A DNA stretch of 64,000 bases. Origin: Clostridiales bacterium Firm_14 (lineage in GTDB: Bacteria; Bacillota; Clostridia; Saccharofermentanales; Saccharofermentanaceae). Below, piece by piece: positions 32,923 to 42,298 of this stretch. The stretch lies in the NCBI GenBank assembly GCA_001604135.1, contig LVAT01000006.1, forward strand, positions 124,001-188,000, in the 5' to 3' direction. Within the stretch, counting starts at the first letter, position 1. Each line of letters begins with the position of its first letter. A program made the translations under genes and the position numbers. Below the pieces are notes generated by a model. That model made no database searches and had not been told where the DNA came from. It saw nothing but the letters and a program-made list of their open reading frames with translations.

Positions 32923-34569
32923 ATGGAACATCAGCGTCGCAAAAAGAAGCTCAAGAAGTCGACGATAATAAAGATCGTTGTCTCAATAGCAGGGGCAGCC
33001 GTCATCCTCACGGGAGTAATCATCTACCTGCAAAAACAGGTCAGGAACAAGTTCGCCAAATCATCTGAGGCGACGATCAAGACGGCATCCGTCGAAAGCG
33101 GTTCTATCAGCACCACCGTTTACGGTACGGGCAGGCTTAAGGACGATGACGTTGAGACTCAGGAAGTCCCTGACAGCGTCAAGCTCACAGAGCTGAAAGT
33201 CGAAGTCGGTGACACGGTCAGGCAGGGTGACGTTATCGCAACGGCAGACCTCTCCACTGTCTTATCAGCAATGTCCGAGACACAGGCCGACATCGATTCA
33301 CTCGACAAGAAGATCAAGGATGCGGCAGATGACGAAGTTGACGACAGCATCACGACAACAGTCGCAGGACGCGTAAAGAAGATCTATGCAGAGAGCGATG
33401 ACGACGTATCCGCAGTAATGGTCAGGGACAGCGCACTGGCACTGATCTCCATGGACGGCTACATGGCAGTCGACATTGAGAATTCAGCACTTGCATCAGG
33501 CGACAAGGTAAAGGTCACGACATCAGGAGGCAAGACATACGACGGTACTGTAGAGTCCGAATCAGGAAACTTAGCGACGATCATCCTGACTGACGACGGT
33601 CCCGATTTCGGCGATAAGGTAACCGTTACGAATTCTGACGGCGACACTCTGGGAACCGGCGAATTATATATTCACGACCAGCTTGCGATCGTAGGTTATG
33701 CAGGAACGGTCAAGTCCGTTTCCGTAAGCGAGAACCAGAAACTCAGCGCAGGCAAGGAAATCTTCAAATTGAAGAACACTTCTTATACTGCCAACTACGA
33801 GCAGTATTTAAGCGAGCGCAAGACGCTTGAACAGGATCTCCTGACTCTTACGGAAATCTACAGGAGCGGCGCACTCACGGCAGACTACGACGGAACGGTC
33901 AAGTCCATTCCAGACATTGACGATTCATCAAGCGACTCCTCTGACGATACAAGCACTGTTTTCGAGATCTGCCCTGACAAGACAATGACAGTCTCGGTCA
34001 GCATCGATGAGACCGACATCCTGTCCCTCTCGGTCGGCCAGAAAGTTGATGTCTCCGTCACTTCAATAAGCGACGAGACTTTCGAGGGCGAGATCACGGA
34101 GATCGACAAAACAGGTACGAGCTCAGACGGCGTTACTACATATGCGGCTTCCATTCAGATCGAAAAGGTCGAGGGCATGCTTGCAGGCATGAGCGCTTCG
34201 GCAAACATCTCGATCACAAGCGTCGAGAACGCTCTGATCATCCCCGTCGACGCACTTAACAAGACCAGCTCCACGGCATATGTCTACACGGATTACGACG
34301 AAGAGAACGACACATTCGGCGGCATGACAGAAGTCGAGTACGGCATCTCAAACAGCAACTATGTTGAGATCAAGAGCGGCCTTAAGGAAGGCGACACGGT
34401 TTACTACAAGGAAAAGACAACATATAACTTCCAGATGCCAGGCGGCTTCGACGGTTCATTCTCCGACGGTTCATCAGGCGGCAATCCATTGCCGGGCGGC
34501 GGGTTCCCGGGCGGCCCCGGAGGTTTCCCCGGCGGCGGTTCAGGCCACAGCAGAAGGAGTGATGACTGA
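32923..34569 (+). CDS. MacA/HlyD-type efflux adaptor protein
   Basis: 548 residues, SD AAAGGAG. An N-terminal membrane anchor (about 19-42) is followed by an adaptor domain: lipoyl half TELKVEVGDTVRQGDVIATADL, a very short hairpin, then beta-barrel and membrane-proximal domains (AGMSASANISITSVENALIIPVDAL). The C-terminal 45 residues are a Gly/Pro/Phe run (GGFPGGPGGFPGGG type) not usual for MacA. It would link the MacB-like permease to the cell surface or wall in a Gram-positive cell. Its stop overlaps the ATPase start (TGATG). Confidence 0.92.
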   Translation: MEHQRRKKKLKKSTIIKIVVSIAGAAVILTGVIIYLQKQVRNKFAKSSEATIKTASVESGSISTTVYGTGRLKDDDVETQEVPDSVKLTELKVEVGDTVRQGDVIATADLSTVLSAMSETQADIDSLDKKIKDAADDEVDDSITTTVAGRVKKIYAESDDDVSAVMVRDSALALISMDGYMAVDIENSALASGDKVKVTTSGGKTYDGTVESESGNLATIILTDDGPDFGDKVTVTNSDGDTLGTGELYIHDQLAIVGYAGTVKSVSVSENQKLSAGKEIFKLKNTSYTANYEQYLSERKTLEQDLLTLTEIYRSGALTADYDGTVKSIPDIDDSSSDSSDDTSTVFEICPDKTMTVSVSIDETDILSLSVGQKVDVSVTSISDETFEGEITEIDKTGTSSDGVTTYAASIQIEKVEGMLAGMSASANISITSVENALIIPVDALNKTSSTAYVYTDYDEENDTFGGMTEVEYGISNSNYVEIKSGLKEGDTVYYKEKTTYNFQMPGGFDGSFSDGSSGGNPLPGGGFPGGPGGFPGGGSGHSRRSDD

Positions 34570-35267
34570 TGGCAAAGTATAAGACGATACAACTCCGCGA
34601 AGTCTGCAAGAATTATCAGGTCGGAACCGAAGTCATCCACGCGCTTGACCACGTTTCCCTGGATATCTTCGAAGGCGAATTCGTAAGCATAATCGGCCCT
34701 TCGGGAAGCGGCAAATCCACACTGATGAACATAATCGGATGCCTTGATGTCGCTGATGACGGCGCCTATGCGTTAGACGAGATCCCGATCGAGGATTACA
34801 CGGAAGACGAACTCGCGGCAGTAAGAAATGAGAAGATCGGATTTGTTTTCCAGAACTTCAACCTGATCTCCAAGCTCACGGCAGAAGAGAACGTGGAACT
34901 CCCGCTCATCTATAAGAAGATGAAGCGTTCAGACAGAGACAAAAAGGTCGAAGAAGCCTTAAAGCGCGTAAAGCTCGAGCACAGAGCATCACACTATCCG
35001 ACAGAGCTCTCGGGCGGTCAGCAGCAGAGAGTAGCTATCGCAAGAGCTATCGCTACGGGGCCGTCCCTTATCCTCGCAGACGAGCCTACGGGGAACCTGG
35101 ATTCACAAACAAGCAGAGAGATCATTGACATTTTCAAGGAGCTTCACCGCCAGGGAAATACCATCGTACTCATCACACACGACCCTGATGTTGCAAAGCA
35201 GGCTGAAAGAAGCATCAACATCTTAGACGGCAAGATCACGGAGGTAAGAAGATATGCTGACGCTTAA
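34569..35267 (+). CDS. MacB-type ABC transporter ATPase
   Basis: 232 residues with all nucleotide-binding motifs: Walker A GPSGSGKST, Q-loop FVFQNFNLISKL, signature LSGGQQQRVAIARA, Walker B LILADEPTGNLD and the H-loop ITHD. It belongs to the LolD/FtsE/MacB group that drives mechanotransmission rather than classical import. It overlaps the adaptor by one base and the permease by 14 bp, so the three proteins are made together. Confidence 0.97.
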   Translation: MAKYKTIQLREVCKNYQVGTEVIHALDHVSLDIFEGEFVSIIGPSGSGKSTLMNIIGCLDVADDGAYALDEIPIEDYTEDELAAVRNEKIGFVFQNFNLISKLTAEENVELPLIYKKMKRSDRDKKVEEALKRVKLEHRASHYPTELSGGQQQRVAIARAIATGPSLILADEPTGNLDSQTSREIIDIFKELHRQGNTIVLITHDPDVAKQAERSINILDGKITEVRRYADA

Positions 35268-36441
35268 AATGGCATTAAAATCCATCGGCAGCAATAAGCT
35301 CCGCGCCTTCCTTACAATGCTCGGCATCATAATCGGCGTCATGGCACTGGTAATCCTCGTAAGCCTCGTAAACGGCGCGACGGGTTCCGTAACAGAATCC
35401 ATTTCGAGCCTCGGATCAAACATGCTCACGATATCCGTCTCAGACAACAAGGGCGCACCGGTCACATTAGATGACCTTAATGCCTGGATGACTGACGGCA
35501 TTGTCGGAAGCGCAGCCGCTTATGAACAGGAGAGCTTTACCGGCAAGTACGGCGGCAATTCCGCAACTGTTGATGTATACGGCGTAAGCTCCTGCTACGA
35601 CGGCATTCAGGACTTAAATGTCCTCTTAGGCAGGTTTATCAAGACTACTGACGTCGATAACCACACTTACGTCACAGTCATTAATGAAGGCCTCGCATCA
35701 GAGCTCATCGGATACACAGACTGCATCGGCGAGGAGATCACGATAGGCGGAACGAAGTTTACTGTTATAGGTATCATCGAAGACGATGACAGCTCCCTGA
35801 CCCGCGTGTTCTCAGGAGATTCCCTCGTTGCTTATATCCCCTACACGAGCCTTATAAGGATGAGCGGCAGCGCAACATTAGAGGTCACTTCTTTCTATGT
35901 GAGTGCTCCGGAGAACGTCACTACCGAAGCAACTGAGACAGCCATGGAGCAGCTCCTCTTAGAGCGTTTCGAAGAAGACGAAGACGCATTCAGCATCATT
36001 TCCACTGATGCGCTTGAAGATGCCATGAGCAGCGTTACATCTGCACTCGCAGTGCTCCTGGGCGGCATCGCGGCGATCTCACTTATCGTCGGCGGTATCG
36101 GCATCATGAACATCATGCTCGTAACCGTAACAGAGAGAACCCGAGAGATCGGTATCAGAAAGGCTATCGGCGCAAAGAAGCGCGTCATCCTGCAGCAGTT
36201 CCTGCTGGAAGCAGTCATTCTCTGCATGATGGGCTGCGCCATAGGTATCGGCCTGTCATGGGCAATCTTAAGAGTCATCGGCATCGTCGTATCGAGTCTA
36301 AGCATCACATTCAATATGAACGGAACAGTAATCTTAGTAGCTGTTGCCTTCTGTTTCATGATCGGAATCATATTCGGTCTCTACCCTGCCAACAAGGCAG
36401 CGAAAATGAAGCCTATCGATGCACTTCACTACGGAGGTTGA
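35254..36441 (+). CDS. MacB/FtsX-type ABC permease
   Basis: 395 residues. One N-terminal membrane helix (FLTMLGIIIGVMALVILVSLVNG), an extracytoplasmic domain of about 230 residues, then three C-terminal helices. The coupling-helix region TERTREIGIRKAIGAKKR is the FtsX/MacB signature, and the end is FGLYPANKAAKMKPIDALHYGG. It exports or senses peptides, antibiotics or lipoprotein-like substrates. It overlaps the ATPase gene by 14 bp and is 6 bp before the second adaptor. Confidence 0.96.
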   Translation: MLTLKMALKSIGSNKLRAFLTMLGIIIGVMALVILVSLVNGATGSVTESISSLGSNMLTISVSDNKGAPVTLDDLNAWMTDGIVGSAAAYEQESFTGKYGGNSATVDVYGVSSCYDGIQDLNVLLGRFIKTTDVDNHTYVTVINEGLASELIGYTDCIGEEITIGGTKFTVIGIIEDDDSSLTRVFSGDSLVAYIPYTSLIRMSGSATLEVTSFYVSAPENVTTEATETAMEQLLLERFEEDEDAFSIISTDALEDAMSSVTSALAVLLGGIAAISLIVGGIGIMNIMLVTVTERTREIGIRKAIGAKKRVILQQFLLEAVILCMMGCAIGIGLSWAILRVIGIVVSSLSITFNMNGTVILVAVAFCFMIGIIFGLYPANKAAKMKPIDALHYGG

Positions 36442-36447
36442 TCTTAA

Positions 36448-39141
36448 ATGAAAGTATTTAAATCAAAAGGGTTCTATAAAATCGTCCTGATCGTATTCAC
36501 GATTCTCATGATCGCTGCGATCGTACTGGGATTCGTGCTTCCTTCTTTGCGCAGACCCGGACGCGGCAACATGCCGCCGGGCTTCAGTTCATCTGATTCT
36601 TCAGATTTTCCCGGCGGCGGTCCCGGTAATTTCCCGGGCGGCTTTGACGGAGACTTCGATTCAGAGAACATGCCTGAAGGATTCGATCCTTCCAATTCAG
36701 GATTCACGAGGCCCGACAGAAACGGCAACGGCGGTTCATTCCCGTCACGTCCATCATTAGGAAGTTCAGGCTTTGGAGGCATCGTCAGAATGATCTGGAT
36801 CCCCATAGCGATCATCTGCGCTCTGGTCGATGCGGTCTGCATCTTCATGCTTATCCGCCTCTCCAAGAAAAAAGTTCCCCAACAGATCAACATCGGCGAG
36901 AAGAAAAAGGACACATCATCTTCTAAGAATCCGGCAGTTCAAGCGCCCAAGGAAGCAAAAGCAGATGAGGAAACAGAAGATGCAACTCCAAAGAGAAAGC
37001 ACAAGCTCTGGTTCCTGATCTTCATCCCCGTCCTCATCGGCGCGATCATCTTAAGAATGATGCCCACCGGCGCAAGCACATCTTCCATCAGCGTTAACGA
37101 GCAGCTGGTAACAGCCGAAGCAGTAAATAAAGTAATCACGAATGCGTTCCTCTCAGGCGGAACTCTGGAAGCTGAGAGCACCAAGGCTTACACGCTTCCG
37201 GGCGACATCACGATCGATACATATACAGTAAATAACGGCGATATCGTAGCTAAGGGCGACCTCATCGCGAAGGTCGACAAGTCCTCTGTCATGATCGCGA
37301 TCAACGACATTCAGGAACTCATGGATGATCTCGACGGCGAGCTGAAGGATACTGCAGAAGATAAGGATTATTCGAAGATCAAGTCGCCTGCTGCAGGCAG
37401 AGTCATGGCGGTCTATGCAGAAGCAGGAATATCCGTCGTTGATACGATGACAAAGAACGGCGCGCTCGTCCTGATCTCATTAGACGGCCTCCTGAAGGTT
37501 GAATTATCAGGCGTTACAGGACTTAATGTCGGTGACAAGGTTACTGTAAAACTTCCTGATGACAAGGAAGAAACAGGCCGCGTGGCATCTGTCGTTGACG
37601 GCATTACCACGGTCACAATTTCTGATGATGCTGCGTCTTACGAAGACATAGTCAGCGTTATTGATACCGATGGCAAAAACTTAGGAAGCGGAACGCTCGA
37701 TATCAACAGCTGTCTTAAGATTACGGGCTATCAGGGCATTACGAGCAAGGTGTCAGTAAGTGCCGGTGATTCCGTTAAGGCTGATGCCTCTCTTATCGAG
37801 CTCACGAAAACAGAACACTCCGCTGATTACGACTCTTTAATGAATGCCAGAAACAAGCTGAATGAGCAGATGGTAAGGCTTTTCGAGATCTACTGCACGG
37901 GCGAGATCAGAGCTGACAGATCAGGCGAGATCTCAGGTCTCGACGAGAGCATCCCCGTCGACACATCCCTTAAGAACAATTCAATGACCCCTGACACGCT
38001 GGGCACGAAGGCCGGTACGGCTGTCCTTCCCGCTGATGACGTCACAGATCCTAACGGTGAAGAAGGCGGCAATAATGAAGGCAATGACGATCCTAACGAA
38101 GATCCTGTTCAGAATACTGATCCCAACCAGAACACCGACCCGAATCAGAATACCGATCCTGCTCAGAACACTGATCCTAACGGCCAGAATGAAGACCCTA
38201 ACCAGAACACGGATCCCAACGGCCAGAATACAGAACCTAATCAAAATACTGACCCAAACGGCCAGAAAGAAGATCCCAACCAGAATACGGATCCTAACGG
38301 CCAGGCAGCTAACCCTGGTCAGAATACCGGTCCCAACGGTCAGGCAGCAGATCCCAACAACCAGAACATGAATCCTAACGGCCAGAACAGCGGTCAATAT
38401 CCGGGTGGTCAGTATCCGGGCGGACAGTACCATGGTGGCCAGTACCCGAGCGGTCAGTTTCCCGGCGGTCAGGGACAGGGCTCATGGCCCTCATCAATGA
38501 CCAGTGGCTGGAGCTTTCCTAGTGGCAGCAGCGGATACAACTATTCCGTATCGAGCATCCCTTCAGGCTACGGCAATGGTAACGGCAGCGGCACCGGATA
38601 TACAACAGTTCCTCAAACCGCACAGGAAGATACATCATATATGGTTACTGAGAACACGCTCTTCTGCATCAGATCGCAGGACAAGATGACGATCGGGATC
38701 AGCGTTGATGAACTGGACATCCGGGATCTTAAGGTCGGTCAGGAAGTCACCATAACATTGGACGCTCTTTCAGGCCAGAGCTTTAAGGGCGAGATCGTAT
38801 CGATCGGTTCTGAAGGAACATACGATGAGGGCAACACAAAGTACACGGTATCCGTTTCCGTTGACAGAACAGAGCAGATGCTCTCGGGCATGAACGCAGG
38901 CATCTCGATCGACATGACCGACAATACTGAGTGCCTCACGGTTCCAGTTGCGGCACTGGTCGAGAAGAACGGCAAGACATACGTCTATACGAGCTATAAC
39001 GAGAAAAAAGACATTTTAGGCGATCTTAAGGAAGTTACAACCGGCCGTTCAAACGGTACTGATGTGGAGATCCTAACGGGTCTTTCCGGCGGTGAGAAAG
39101 TCTACTACCGCTATGCAGACAGCATCGAATATACCTTCTGA
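36448..39141 (+). CDS. Second, enlarged HlyD-type adaptor with three membrane segments and long repeats
   Basis: 897 residues, SD GGAGG. Membrane segments at about 10-32, 112-138 and 190-208; between the first two is a Gly/Pro/Asp-rich loop (NFPGGFDGDFD type), between the second and third a charged segment. After residue 215 comes an adaptor fold like that of the first adaptor (TYTVNNGDIVAKGDLIAKVDK, later VSVDRTEQMLSGMNAGISI and LTVPVAALVEK). It is interrupted by about 190 residues of Asn/Asp/Pro/Gln-Gly repeats. Having two adaptors flank one MacB pair is unusual; they may form a mixed assembly. Fusion of extra membrane segments to an adaptor is also unusual. Confidence 0.85.
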   Translation: MKVFKSKGFYKIVLIVFTILMIAAIVLGFVLPSLRRPGRGNMPPGFSSSDSSDFPGGGPGNFPGGFDGDFDSENMPEGFDPSNSGFTRPDRNGNGGSFPSRPSLGSSGFGGIVRMIWIPIAIICALVDAVCIFMLIRLSKKKVPQQINIGEKKKDTSSSKNPAVQAPKEAKADEETEDATPKRKHKLWFLIFIPVLIGAIILRMMPTGASTSSISVNEQLVTAEAVNKVITNAFLSGGTLEAESTKAYTLPGDITIDTYTVNNGDIVAKGDLIAKVDKSSVMIAINDIQELMDDLDGELKDTAEDKDYSKIKSPAAGRVMAVYAEAGISVVDTMTKNGALVLISLDGLLKVELSGVTGLNVGDKVTVKLPDDKEETGRVASVVDGITTVTISDDAASYEDIVSVIDTDGKNLGSGTLDINSCLKITGYQGITSKVSVSAGDSVKADASLIELTKTEHSADYDSLMNARNKLNEQMVRLFEIYCTGEIRADRSGEISGLDESIPVDTSLKNNSMTPDTLGTKAGTAVLPADDVTDPNGEEGGNNEGNDDPNEDPVQNTDPNQNTDPNQNTDPAQNTDPNGQNEDPNQNTDPNGQNTEPNQNTDPNGQKEDPNQNTDPNGQAANPGQNTGPNGQAADPNNQNMNPNGQNSGQYPGGQYPGGQYHGGQYPSGQFPGGQGQGSWPSSMTSGWSFPSGSSGYNYSVSSIPSGYGNGNGSGTGYTTVPQTAQEDTSYMVTENTLFCIRSQDKMTIGISVDELDIRDLKVGQEVTITLDALSGQSFKGEIVSIGSEGTYDEGNTKYTVSVSVDRTEQMLSGMNAGISIDMTDNTECLTVPVAALVEKNGKTYVYTSYNEKKDILGDLKEVTTGRSNGTDVEILTGLSGGEKVYYRYADSIEYTF
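38101..38475 (+). repeat. In-frame low-complexity repeats in the second adaptor
   Basis: From 38101 to about 38390 the codons spell repeated DPNQNT and DPNGQN units; from 38394 to 38475 five to six GGQYP-type units follow. Codon choice differs between units (GATCCTAAC, GATCCCAAC), so they are not fresh slippage products. The segment is predicted to be disordered and extracellular. Confidence 0.85.
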
Positions 39142-39159
39142 TGTCTGCGCAGTTTGCGG

Positions 39160-40005
39160 TTATTTCGTTAATTCCCAGAAAGCCACTGCGCTCGCGGCCG
39201 CGACATTCAGTGAGTCGACGCCGTGATACATCGGTATCATGACGCGGTAATCGCTTGCGGCGATGACCTCTTTCGGCAGGCCGGGTCCTTCAGAACCCAT
39301 CAGCACAGCAAGCTTGTCATTAGCTCTGATCTCATCGTTATCGATGCTGGTGGAGTCTTCGGTCAGAGCCATCGCAACAGTCTTGAATCCGTATGAATGA
39401 AGGATATCCAGGAGGTTTAAGCCCTCCGATTGTTCGAGCATTGCCTTGGTCCACGGGATCTGGAAACAAGTTCCCATACTGACTCTCGCAGAACGTCTCG
39501 TAAGAGGATCAACGGATGCGTGTGTAAGAAGCACGCCGTCCATTCCGAGTGCTGCCGCCGATCTTATGATCGCGCCGACATTCGTGGGATTTACGACGTC
39601 CATCAGGACAGTGATGCGCTTCTTGTCCCTGCAGAATTCTTCGACAGACATCTCAGGCCTTCTCCGGAGCGTCATCCAAAGACCGCGCACCAGAGTGTAG
39701 CCGGTAAGCTGAGTTACGATATCGCGCCCTGCAATATAGACGGGCATCGATATGAGTTTTTCCTTGCCGCAATACTTTTCGATGCACTCGAAAACAGGTC
39801 CTGCCTCAGCTTCTAAGCGTTCTTTCTCAACAAGCATCGAGAGAGGCTCGTATCCTGCTTCGATCGCACGCATAATGACGTTCGCAGTCTCTGCTAAGAA
39901 TATGCCTATCTCAGGCTCAAAATATGTTCTGAGCTGAGGCTCTGTTATCCTGGAAAACACGTCCAGTTCGGGTGAATTGATGTCTGTTATCTCAATAAAG
40001 TTCAT
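39160..40005 (-). CDS. SPOUT/TrmH-family RNA 2'-O-methyltransferase
   Basis: 281 residues. Motif 1 NPTNVGAIIRSAAALGMDG, motif 2 VLMGSEGPGLP and motif 3 MYHGVDSLNVAAASAVAFWEL form the SAM-binding trefoil knot of the SpoU class. The N-terminal 120 residues are an L30e-like/substrate-binding part. The target (23S rRNA or tRNA) is not readable. It converges on the second adaptor gene with 18 bp between stops and no clear terminator. Confidence 0.94.
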   Translation of the reverse strand: MNFIEITDINSPELDVFSRITEPQLRTYFEPEIGIFLAETANVIMRAIEAGYEPLSMLVEKERLEAEAGPVFECIEKYCGKEKLISMPVYIAGRDIVTQLTGYTLVRGLWMTLRRRPEMSVEEFCRDKKRITVLMDVVNPTNVGAIIRSAAALGMDGVLLTHASVDPLTRRSARVSMGTCFQIPWTKAMLEQSEGLNLLDILHSYGFKTVAMALTEDSTSIDNDEIRANDKLAVLMGSEGPGLPKEVIAASDYRVMIPMYHGVDSLNVAAASAVAFWELTK

Positions 40006-40059
40006 TTATTCATTCTCTTCGCTGTTTAGCTTCTTGTATTTTCTGCAGGCCTTATCTTA

Positions 40060-40842
40060 TCAGCCATACTTCGCCTCAAACTCATCCAGGACGCGCTTTA
40101 AGCCGCTGTCCAAAATGAGCCTTCCCTTCTTCCTGATTTCTTCAGGAATCTCCTTATAAAACGCTTCGGCAATGCTTCCTGCGATCGCCGCGATGGTATC
40201 GCTGTCGCCGCCGATCGAAATTGCTTTACGGATAGCGGATTCATAATCGCTGCTCTCAAAGAAAGCCTCTATCGCAGGCGGCACGGAATAATCTGAGCGG
40301 CTGTCAAACTGATAGTCTTCGCGGATCAGATCCAGGGGGATGAAAGTCATCTTGAAATCCTTTGTAAGACGTGCCTTGATATCATCCTTGGAAGCACCTT
40401 TGCGCGCCATGAGAATGGCGATCGCAACAGCCTGCGCACACTTTATCGCTTCCTTGTTTTTATGGGTGTAATAGCAGCTCTCACTTACCTGATGAAGGAT
40501 CTCCTTCTCATCATCGAAGGCCCAGCCTATTGCAGACACTCTCATCGAAGCGCCGTTGCCGTAACTGTGCTGAACGCTTAAGTGGTCTTCGGTCGCCCAG
40601 TCTTTAAACATGTTGCCGAATCCGGCACCGGGATAGCGCCTGTAATAGGCCTTTATATGGTTTGCGTAGCACTTCCTGGGAGAGTTGCTTTCCATGTGCA
40701 GAATGCTCTCGGCAATTGCCACGGTAAGCACCGTATCATCGGTAAACTTGGCCTCACGCGGAAAGAGTTCGATGTCCTCGCTCTTCCTGTTGTGCCATTC
40801 ATACCAGGAACCCATTATATCTCCAAATACCGCGCCGTACAT
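40060..40842 (-). CDS. ADP-ribosylglycohydrolase (DraG/ARH-like)
   Basis: 260 residues, SD GGTGGTG. The two metal-binding motifs are present: FTDDTVLTVAIAES after GAVFGDIMGSWYEW, and IGGDSDTIAAIAG near the C-terminus. Enzymes of this Mg2+-dependent family remove ADP-ribose from proteins (DraG on dinitrogenase reductase, ARH3 on Ser or poly-ADP-ribose). No ADP-ribosyltransferase or nif gene is in the window, so the substrate is unknown. Confidence 0.93.
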   Translation of the reverse strand: MYGAVFGDIMGSWYEWHNRKSEDIELFPREAKFTDDTVLTVAIAESILHMESNSPRKCYANHIKAYYRRYPGAGFGNMFKDWATEDHLSVQHSYGNGASMRVSAIGWAFDDEKEILHQVSESCYYTHKNKEAIKCAQAVAIAILMARKGASKDDIKARLTKDFKMTFIPLDLIREDYQFDSRSDYSVPPAIEAFFESSDYESAIRKAISIGGDSDTIAAIAGSIAEAFYKEIPEEIRKKGRLILDSGLKRVLDEFEAKYG

Positions 40843-40900
40843 TTTTCACCACCATAAAAAGTAATAAGCAGATTATATCACGGTGCGGAAAAAGAACTCT

Positions 40901-41329
40901 TTACCAGTTCTGCATAAACGGCTCTAATCCACCGTCAACCGAGAGGACCGTATAGTAATAATTCACGCCGTCATAAACAGTCCATTGGGATATAATTGCC
41001 TTTTCCTCATTAGACATATTGAAAAAGAGCCCCTTCTTAACAGTGAACTTTACGTATTTATCATCAATGCTGTCGATCTTGAAGATCCATCTATCCTTCT
41101 GGACATCTGATTCAGTTTTTTTCGAGAGCTTGCCGGGCTCGAGCTCGTAGATATAGTCACCCTCCTTGAGATTCTTCAACTCCACATCGTAAGAACCGTG
41201 GCCTAAGTCCTGACCTGCAATTCCATATCCGCCATAGTGGACTCGGATAGTCATGGAAGCGCGTGCTTTGCAGCCGCACAAAGACAAAGCCATCACAAGC
41301 AAGAGAATAGCAGCAATAATCCTTTTCAT
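40901..41329 (-). CDS. Putative lipoprotein, unknown function
   Basis: 142 residues from ATG 41329, after AGGGGTCTC; an earlier in-frame start 10 codons upstream lacks the signal layout. Lipobox LSLCGC, giving a mature part of about 120 residues with alternating strands (MTIRVHYGGYGIAGQDLGHG, YDVELKNLKEGDYIYELEPG). No known family recognised. It lies apart from the neighbouring units by 58 and 87 bp. Confidence 0.72.
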   Translation of the reverse strand: MKRIIAAILLLVMALSLCGCKARASMTIRVHYGGYGIAGQDLGHGSYDVELKNLKEGDYIYELEPGKLSKKTESDVQKDRWIFKIDSIDDKYVKFTVKKGLFFNMSNEEKAIISQWTVYDGVNYYYTVLSVDGGLEPFMQNW

Positions 41330-41416
41330 AAGAGACCCCTTAAACGCATCATAAATCACCGGTATTTCTTTCTATAACATAAATACATTTAAGAGCAGGA
41401 AAATGTTGCAGGAAGA

Positions 41417-41929
41417 TCAGACTAAAAAAGGCGCAGCTTCATCGTAATCAGATATCTCAGCAACATCAACCGGGAGCTTCAACCCGATCTTTTCTTCCTT
41501 ATAATTCAGCTGCTTAGAATGGCCTTCCTTGCCGGTCTTATCGATCGTAAATGCCTGCATCGTGTTATCTTCCAGTGATATAAACGCGTGCCCGATCCCT
41601 TCAGGAATAAGAACGGCAATCGCATTGTCTGCACTTAATTCGAGTGACTCCCACTTGAGATAAGTATCGGAATCTTTCCTAAGGTCGATGACATAATCCA
41701 TTCCGCTGCCCTTAACGACATTTACGAGCTTTTGCATCGGCTCATTTTCTTCACGATAATGAATGCCGAAGAACGTGCCCTTCTTGGGCATGTCATAGAT
41801 GCGCGTTTCTTTGGAAACGAATCCTTCCATTCCGTCTTCGTAGACATAAGTCATCAGGCCGCGGTTATCGGTGCGCGACTTAAGCTTATAGACCTTTACG
41901 GTATCGAAAATAGTCTTAACAAGTTCCAT
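41417..41929 (-). CDS. RmlC-like cupin, dTDP-4-dehydrorhamnose 3,5-epimerase family
   Basis: 170 residues with the family track: GTFFGIHYREENEPMQKLVNVVKG (first cupin strands with the usual HYR), DLRKDSDTYLKWESLELSADN and IPEGIGHAFISLEDN with the His. The normal partner genes rmlA, rmlB and rmlD are absent, so it may act on another nucleotide-sugar or be a stand-alone epimerase. It starts 3 bp after the TIGR04076 gene ends and is the last gene of the HD-GYP operon. Confidence 0.85.
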   Translation of the reverse strand: MELVKTIFDTVKVYKLKSRTDNRGLMTYVYEDGMEGFVSKETRIYDMPKKGTFFGIHYREENEPMQKLVNVVKGSGMDYVIDLRKDSDTYLKWESLELSADNAIAVLIPEGIGHAFISLEDNTMQAFTIDKTGKEGHSKQLNYKEEKIGLKLPVDVAEISDYDEAAPFLV

Positions 41930-41932
41930 TGT

Positions 41933-42298
41933 TTACACCGTCTCGTCCGGATAGCTCCAGAAACCGCCCTTATAGAAGTTCTCATTTCCGAGAGGCTTTG
42001 CCGTGAGCTTAAAGATAACGCAGCCGTCAGGACAGACCACAGTCTTGGTGTACTTCGAATCGCCGCCAACGTTTTCCAGGTCACCGCCGCTTCTTACTGC
42101 TTCCATCAGAGGATAGAGCATCATCATGGTCTTGGAGCAGATGCCGTATCCGTCCTGATTTACCGGGCAGCCGTATGTGCACGTATATTTATCGCCGATC
42201 TCCTCGCCGTTCCTGCAGTAATTCTCAGTCTTATCGCCATGCAGAAATCCTGTTACCTCAACGGTAAATTCGTATTCTTCGTCATACCACTTCTTCAT
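41933..42298 (-). CDS. TIGR04076-family small cysteine-rich protein
   Basis: 121 residues, SD AAGGAG. The centre CTYGCPVNQDGYGICSKTMMMLYPLMEAVRSGGDL is split over the family hallmarks: a YGCP motif, a GICSK motif, and the MEAVRSGGDL helix. The N-terminal YEFTVEVTGF and a C-terminal CVIFKLTA strand complete the family. Function unknown. It overlaps the beta-lactamase-fold gene by 17 bp. Confidence 0.85.
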   Translation of the reverse strand: MKKWYDEEYEFTVEVTGFLHGDKTENYCRNGEEIGDKYTCTYGCPVNQDGYGICSKTMMMLYPLMEAVRSGGDLENVGGDSKYTKTVVCPDGCVIFKLTAKPLGNENFYKGGFWSYPDETV

